This document shows positions 60,301-64,000 of a stretch of 64,000 nt of DNA, in pieces. The translations under genes were made by a program, and so were the position numbers. Each line of letters opens with the position of its first letter. The first letter of the stretch is position 1. Where the stretch lies: the NCBI RefSeq assembly GCF_005298075.1, contig NZ_SZZH01000001.1:1984001-2048000 (forward strand). The letters are read 5' to 3'. The notes below the pieces were generated by a model. The model had not been told where the DNA came from, did no database searches, and saw nothing but the letters and a program-made list of their open reading frames with translations. Source of the DNA: Nakamurella flava. Lineage in GTDB: Bacteria; Actinomycetota; Actinomycetes; Mycobacteriales; Nakamurellaceae.

Positions 60301-62332
60301 AGGTGTGCCGGTCGTAGTTCGACGACCAGTCACCCTGCGAGTCACCGAAGCCGATGATCTTGCCGCCGTTGGTGCTGGTGGTCCGCACCCACGCCGACTG
60401 GCTGAAGGTGGTCGGGGCGCTCTGCCGCACCCCGGCCACGACCTTGCTGCCGGTGGTGCCGTCGAAGGTGCTCGCGGTGTTGGTGTCCCCGTTGACCGCA
60501 CCCGCCGCTCCCCGGGTCACCGCGGGGCCGACGATGCCGTCGTTGAAGCCGGCCCAGTCGTACGCCGTGGTGCCGGACGCCTCGCCCAGCCGCCAGAACA
60601 GGTTGGCGCCCTGGTTCTTCACCGTCTGCGCGTACTGGCTCGGGTCCTGCCCGTCGGCCGGCACGGTGATGTAGGCGGTGTCGCCGGCGACCTGGTTGCC
60701 GTCCTTGTCGATCACATACAGGCGGTACCGGTAGTCCCCCGGGGCCAGCCCGGTGTCGGTGAAGCCCAGCGCCGGACGGTCCCAGTAGGTCGACGTCGCG
60801 GTCGTGGTGTAGACCGGCGCCGCGGTGTTGCTGTTGCGCACCACCTTGTAGGTCAGGTTCATGTCGTCCTTGTCCCAGTTGGCCTGGAAGGCGACGCGGA
60901 CACTGCCCTTGGCCAGGGACACCAGCGACGGGGTGAACTTGCTACCCGTCAGCACCGGACCGGACTTGCCGGGGGCCGGCGGCTTGGTCGCAAACCGCAC
61001 CAGGCCCTGCTGACCGGCCCCGTTGACCTGCGGGAACTCGCCGCCGACCGAGATGTACGGGCCCGAACCGACGATGTTCCAGCCGGCCTGGTTCTGCCCG
61101 CTGACGGTCCCGGTCTTGAAGTCCGGGAACCAGTTGATCAACGACGGGCTGGCGGTTCCCCGCCAGTCGTGGTAGCCCAGCGGGTCACCGGTGACGACGC
61201 CGGTCGCGTTCTTGGAGAACGCCAGCGCGAACCGCTGGTTGGTCGACCACGGGTCGGACTGCGGAAAACCACCGATGGTGCCGCAGTAGTGCGCGTGGCT
61301 GGTGGTGTAGACGGCCGCGGAGGTCGCCCACGCCGAGTAGGTGTCGCCGTGGCAGTCCTCGACCCAGTTGATCGCCCCGGTGTTCGGGTCGGCCGAGAAG
61401 GTGCCCTCGAGGTTGCCGCCGGGTCCGTAGACGTAACCGGTCCCGTAGATCGTGGTCCCGTCGGTGCTCAGGCTGTTGATCGCCGCATTGGCACCCGAGT
61501 TCTGGATCTTCTGATTGGCGTCGAAAGGCAGCAGGGTGCCCTGCGCGGTATCGATCGCGGCCAGGCCGTAGACCGTCGAACCGTTGATCGCCTGGAAGGC
61601 GCCGCCGACGATCAGCTTGGACTTGTCCGGGGACAGCACCATCGCGTTGACGGTGTAGTCGGCCGTGGGCGCCCACCCGGTGAGCGCACCGTTGGAGGCG
61701 GCGTACGCCGCGAGCCGGCTGCGGGGCTGGCCGTTGGCCGAGGTGAACTGCCCGCCCACGTAGACCGTGTCATTGGTGGCGACGATGGCCCGGACCCGGG
61801 ATCCGATGTTGACGTTGAACGTCGTGATCAGGGCACCGGTCGTGGCGTCGAACGCCGCGACGCGGTTGCGGAACTGATTGCCCCCGACCGTGGTGAAATC
61901 GCCCGCGGCGTAGATCCGCTTCCCGTCCGGCGACGCAGCAACGGCCAGAACCTGACCGTTGAGGGCCGGCGGCACAAAGCTGGTCTTGAGGGCCCCGGTG
62001 GTGATGTCGTAGGCCAGCAGGTTCGCCCGCGGCGTCAGGTTCGTGCCGGCGGCCGCACCCGCCGGACGCGCGTTCGCGAACTTGCCACCCGCATACACCG
62101 TGTTACCGATCGTCGCCTGCGACCACACCATCCCGTCGACCTGCACCGTCGGCAACGCATCCGCCGTCACCTGGTCGGCGGTCGGGCTCAGTACCGGGCT
62201 GGTGCCCGGCGGCAGGTCGGCCGCCACCGCGACGCTGGACGCGCCGACAGTGGTCACCACGCTGGCCGCGAACAGCCCAGCGATGGTCGCCAGCGACGTC
62301 AGACGCCGCCGGAGGGACGGGGCAGATCGCAT
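57311..62332 (-). CDS. Secreted propeller-FN3-LamG-PKD protein (large paralogue)
   Basis: About 1673 residues from the ATG at 62332, which has AGGAGAAG at good spacing. An ATG at 62353 overlaps the upstream stop (ATGA), has GGAG, and is a real alternative. The signal peptide is LATIAGLFAASVVTTVGASS. Domain order: GGxF propeller (about 50-450), FN3 (about 455-570), two LamG domains (about 570-1030), five PKD domains (about 1030-1460), and the C-terminal jelly-roll-like domain to the end. PKD 1 and 2 are a near-identical tandem pair. PKD 3-5 and the C-terminal domain are identical to the neighbouring paralogue. It is probably a secreted matrix protein. Confidence 0.83.
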   Translation of the reverse strand: MRSAPSLRRRLTSLATIAGLFAASVVTTVGASSVAVAADLPPGTSPVLSPTADQVTADALPTVQVDGMVWSQATIGNTVYAGGKFANARPAGAAAGTNLTPRANLLAYDITTGALKTSFVPPALNGQVLAVAASPDGKRIYAAGDFTTVGGNQFRNRVAAFDATTGALITTFNVNIGSRVRAIVATNDTVYVGGQFTSANGQPRSRLAAYAASNGALTGWAPTADYTVNAMVLSPDKSKLIVGGAFQAINGSTVYGLAAIDTAQGTLLPFDANQKIQNSGANAAINSLSTDGTTIYGTGYVYGPGGNLEGTFSADPNTGAINWVEDCHGDTYSAWATSAAVYTTSHAHYCGTIGGFPQSDPWSTNQRFALAFSKNATGVVTGDPLGYHDWRGTASPSLINWFPDFKTGTVSGQNQAGWNIVGSGPYISVGGEFPQVNGAGQQGLVRFATKPPAPGKSGPVLTGSKFTPSLVSLAKGSVRVAFQANWDKDDMNLTYKVVRNSNTAAPVYTTTATSTYWDRPALGFTDTGLAPGDYRYRLYVIDKDGNQVAGDTAYITVPADGQDPSQYAQTVKNQGANLFWRLGEASGTTAYDWAGFNDGIVGPAVTRGAAGAVNGDTNTASTFDGTTGSKVVAGVRQSAPTTFSQSAWVRTTSTNGGKIIGFGDSQGDWSSNYDRHTYMTNEGRINFGVYINGTQTVTSGKSYNDGQWHFVTSTLGADGMNLYVDGVRVAGRADVTTAYNYTGYWHVGGDNLGGWPGAINSGYLAGDIDEAAVYATALTADQVLQQYVDSGRTSPIPARPTDAYGAAVYDAQPAIFWRLNESTGTTAADSSRSLNSGTYYNGVTLGAPGALSGGVGTSATYDGNSAMTTSDNGFSNPTTYSEEIWFKTSTNRGGKLIGFGNNQSGNSGAYDRHVYMQDDGHLVFGTYTGQLNTITTPTALNDDKWHHMVASQGADGMKLYIDGSLVGTNPQTQAQGYDGFWKIGGDNTWGSSSAYFAGSLDDAAVYPTVLSADQVATHYSLGATGALPNKAPTAAFTATANQLALAVDGSTSSDSDGTVAGYHWELGDGATADGATASHTYTAGGTYTVKLTVTDDKGATNATTKDVTVTAPPPNAAPTAAFTATANQLALAVDGSTSSDSDGTVAGYHWEFGDGATADGATASHTYTAGGTYTVKLTVTDDKGATNATTKDVTVTAPPANKAPTSSFTTAGENLSLSVDGSGSSDSDGSVKSWAWSFGDGGSGSGATASHTYAGAGTYTVSLTVTDDKGLTGVSSQQVTVTAPPPNAPPVAAFDVTSAGLTATVDGTGSSDSDGSVKSYEWSFGDGGSDSGATAVHTYGSAGSYQVTLKVTDDDGASSSVSKSVTVTAPPPVNKAPVAAFTETVSGLAASFDGGSSSDADGSVSAWAWDFGDNSAETGRTASHTYGAAGTYQVSLTVTDNQGATNTVTRSVTVSNPATPTAYVSDAFGRAVSGGLGSAETGGAWTLNGSASQFSVANGTGNLQIAKAGSGPLAWLNSVSASDLRGTVDFTYDKASTGGGTYTSVAVRRVGTSDYRFKVRIQPSSVQIQLAKVVNGTETVLRTQTVSGMTWAPGDVLRLGFQAQGVGTTTLSAKVWKSSAAEPAGWQSTVTDAESVLQGPGAVGLQAYLAGTATNAPVVASFDNLTITTIPKQ
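57321..58692. repeat. Copy B of the 1372-bp direct repeat
   Basis: Pairs with 52549-53920. The match begins within the last two or three codons of each gene, where one ends in LG and the other in KQ, and stops abruptly inside a PKD domain. Outside these edges the two genes fall back to ordinary paralogue similarity. Confidence 0.9.
58743..59243. repeat. Tandem 258-bp PKD-coding repeat
   Basis: Two units (58743-58985 and 59001-59243) share 243 bases, with a period of 258 bases (86 codons). The only difference I see is one base that changes WEFGDG to WELGDG in the second unit along the DNA (the first PKD in the protein). Such near-identity implies a recent duplication or ongoing homogenisation. 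Confidence 0.88.
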
Positions 62333-62349
62333 CGGGTTCTTCTCCTGGT

Positions 62350-63099
62350 TCATGACGCAACTCCGGTGAACAGCGCGATCGGCGCGCCGGCCGCGTAGGC
62401 GAGGCTGAGGGTGGTGGGGCCGCTGAAGTCGGCCGGCAGGGTGAAGACGTAGACGCCCTGGGCGGACTGGCCCGGGGCGAGCGAGCCGGTCAGCGGCTTG
62501 GCCGGATCACCCTCGATGGAGCTGAACGGGGCACCCGACTGGTCCTGGACGTTCACGGAAACGCCGGCCAGGTCCACCGCGGTCGAGCCGGTGTTGCTGA
62601 CAGTCACGGTGTAAGCCAGGGCGGGCCCGGAGATCTCACCGACGCCCCGTCCGGTCGCATCGACCTGCTGCACGCCGTCGACCGTGGCGGTCACCTCCGG
62701 GTCGACGGCGACCGCCTGCTGGAACGAAGCCGGGGCCAAGGTCGTCTGCTCGACCGCGGCGACGGTCTGGTTGATGTCGCCGGCCGACGGCGGCGCGACC
62801 GGGGTGGTCGCGGGCGGGGCCTGCTCCGGGGTGCTCGGCGCGGTCGATTCGGACGAGCCCTGTCCGGCCGTGGCCGACGAGTCGGCGGCCGGGACGTCAG
62901 CGGCGGACGAAGCCGGGGTCGACGCGGTCGAGGAGCCCGGCCCGGGTCCCATGGACGACGGCGCGTCGACACCGGGGGGCGTGCTCCCGTCGGCACCGGA
63001 GGTCCCGGTGCAGGCCGCGGTCAGCACTGCCAGGGATGCGAGGGCAGCGACGAATGCACCGGAGCGCAGCCGTCGCGCGCTGGTCGGACGTGTGGTCAT
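62350..63099 (-). CDS. Lipoprotein with Ser/Thr/Pro linker and beta domain
   Basis: 249 residues, with GGGGGGG four bases before the ATG at 63099. FVAALASLAVLTAACTGTSG is a lipoprotein signal with lipobox LTAAC. About 80 residues of Ser/Pro/Thr/Ala linker follow. A C-terminal domain (about 115-249; YTVTVSNTGSTAVDLAGVSV, LAPGQSAQGVYVFTLP, LSLAYAAGAPIALFTG) resembles DUF4352-like beta-sandwich domains. It overlaps the possible upstream start of the large paralogue (ATGA) and so is probably in its operon. It may anchor or escort that secreted protein; this is inference. Confidence 0.72.
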   Translation of the reverse strand: MTTRPTSARRLRSGAFVAALASLAVLTAACTGTSGADGSTPPGVDAPSSMGPGPGSSTASTPASSAADVPAADSSATAGQGSSESTAPSTPEQAPPATTPVAPPSAGDINQTVAAVEQTTLAPASFQQAVAVDPEVTATVDGVQQVDATGRGVGEISGPALAYTVTVSNTGSTAVDLAGVSVNVQDQSGAPFSSIEGDPAKPLTGSLAPGQSAQGVYVFTLPADFSGPTTLSLAYAAGAPIALFTGVAS

Positions 63100-63649
63100 G
63101 AGGCCCCCCCGGGCTTGGATCGAACACGCCGGCGTCCCGCCGGCGCGACTGATGAGGTGGTGGTGCGAGTGTCGGCACCCGGAAATCCGAGCCCCCGCCG
63201 ATCGCCACCGATGCCTTCGCCTCGATGTCGCCGCCCCGTTGCGACCACCGGCGAGCACTCCGATGTCACAATGAGTGACAGCGCGGAGTCCGGTTGACCT
63301 GACCCCCGCGATGCGACTCGATCAGACTATCGGCTGACCGTGTCAAAAGTAACGGTCGGTCCATTTTCTCCTCATCGGATGGTGGTACTTCACCCTTTCG
63401 AGCTCACTGATCCGTCCCCTGGAAGGCGATCCGGGTGACCACCCGGTCGACATGCCGAATTCTGACCGTGCCGGATGACGGTCTCCCGGCCCGACGGTCC
63501 GGAGCATCCGGCGGCTCGCTCCACGCCGCTCCGGAGCCCACTTCGACGGATCGCCTAGACGATGACGAAAGCCGCCAGCCGGCCGGACAGGGTCCGGCCG
63601 GCTGGCGGCTTGCAGAGTGCGACGGTGGGCGTCTGGGTTGCCCGCTCGG
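63100..63649 (-). other. Intergenic region upstream of the lipoprotein gene
   Basis: 550 bases between the partial beta-helix-like gene and the lipoprotein gene on the same strand. It contains the terminator at 63571-63609. The AT-richer part at 63310-63400 is the likeliest promoter region for the lipoprotein and giant-protein genes. No credible reading frame is recognised. Confidence 0.45.
63571..63609 (-). terminator. Rho-independent terminator of the beta-helix-like gene
   Basis: An 18-bp perfect inverted repeat (GCCGCCAGCCGGCCGGAC and complement) with a three-base loop lies 41 bases after the stop at 63650, followed on the minus strand by TTTCGTC. It is the strongest stem in the window. 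Confidence 0.85.
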
Positions 63650-64000
63650 TTAGGAGTCGTAGCGGATGCCCGTGTCGCGTCCGACGGTCATCAACCCGTT
63701 GGTGTCCTCCCAGCGGTTGGTCAACAGACCGTAGACCGTGGACCGGGACTGGGAGACGATGCGAATCGCATATTTGGAGCCTCGGCCGAAGTCGTACTGG
63801 TTGCGGCCGAACCAGTTGTATTGCAGGGTCAAAGTGACCGTCGAAAACTTGCCGGGCTGGATGTTGACGCTGTTCTGGGCGTCATCGAACCAGTTCTTCT
63901 CGATGACCAGATTGTTGACCTGGGTGACATTCTGCGTGACCAACAGTGCCGCGCCACCGTGCAGCCCGTACTGACCCAATCCGTCGCCGGCCACTACCGA
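63650..64000 (-). CDS. Parallel beta-helix-like protein, C-terminal part (5' end outside window)
   Basis: The frame is open to the right edge; about 116 residues are visible. VTQVNNLVIEKNWFDDAQNS, TLTLQYNWFGRNQYDFGRGS and STVYGLLTNRWEDTNGLMTV show the N-x-F/W ladder pattern of right-handed parallel beta-helix proteins (pectate-lyase or NosD-like fold). No catalytic residues can be judged from this fragment. It ends with a strong intrinsic terminator and lies upstream of the lipoprotein gene on the same strand. It may belong to a secreted polysaccharide-binding or lyase-type protein. Confidence 0.6.
   Translation of the reverse strand, partial: SVVAGDGLGQYGLHGGAALLVTQNVTQVNNLVIEKNWFDDAQNSVNIQPGKFSTVTLTLQYNWFGRNQYDFGRGSKYAIRIVSQSRSTVYGLLTNRWEDTNGLMTVGRDTGIRYDS

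Overview
The window is a high-GC chromosomal segment from an actinomycete. Supporting signs are GC-rich third codon positions, many GTG/TTG starts, an F420-dependent glucose-6-phosphate dehydrogenase, the (SurA-like lipoprotein)-mazG-eno-ftsB-DUF501-ppx gene order known from Mycobacterium and relatives, and a SAM-IV-type riboswitch. A Nakamurella/Frankiales-like organism is plausible, but this is an inference from gene content only. I see no integrase, transposase, phage gene or CRISPR array.

Left part (1-27.4 kb): an extracellular polysaccharide locus. It holds a truncated membrane protein, a pyruvyl-transferase-family protein, two acyltransferase-3 membrane proteins, five glycosyltransferases, an O-antigen-polymerase-like protein, a Wzz-like protein with a degenerate kinase-like tail, a Wzx-like flippase, and nucleotide-sugar genes (RfbF, an SDR epimerase/dehydratase, an RmlC-like epimerase, a SAF-type dehydrogenase). 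Two secreted glycoside hydrolases (GH5-like and GH26-like) and a FemAB/BioF2-type acyltransferase also lie here. A small RNA locus at 4.3-4.6 kb holds a tRNA with a UAA anticodon but a short variable loop, preceded by decaying tandem copies of its own 3' half.

Middle part (27.5-39.8 kb): conserved housekeeping genes ppx, DUF501, ftsB-like, eno, fgd, metX and metY under a SAM-IV riboswitch, a DUF3817 protein, mntH, a Gfo/Idh/MocA oxidoreductase, mazG and a SurA-like lipoprotein.

Right part (39.9-64 kb): a second polysaccharide module, with a Tat-exported phosphoesterase carrying a beta-trefoil tail, a WbaP-like initiating sugar transferase, a TagD-like cytidylyltransferase, a Wzz-BY-kinase, a second flippase and two glycosyltransferases. 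It is followed by three very large secreted paralogues (875, 1499 and about 1670 residues) built from a GGxF-repeat propeller, FN3, LamG and PKD domains. Two of them share a C-terminal cassette identical over about 1.37 kb of DNA. A lipoprotein gene lies immediately upstream of the largest paralogue and overlaps its first possible start codon. A partial beta-helix-like gene closes the window.

Taken together, the window looks like two assembly lines for surface polysaccharide, enzymes that could trim or decorate it, and a family of secreted multidomain proteins that may bind or organise it. The link between the polysaccharide and these giant proteins is inferred from proximity and domain content only.
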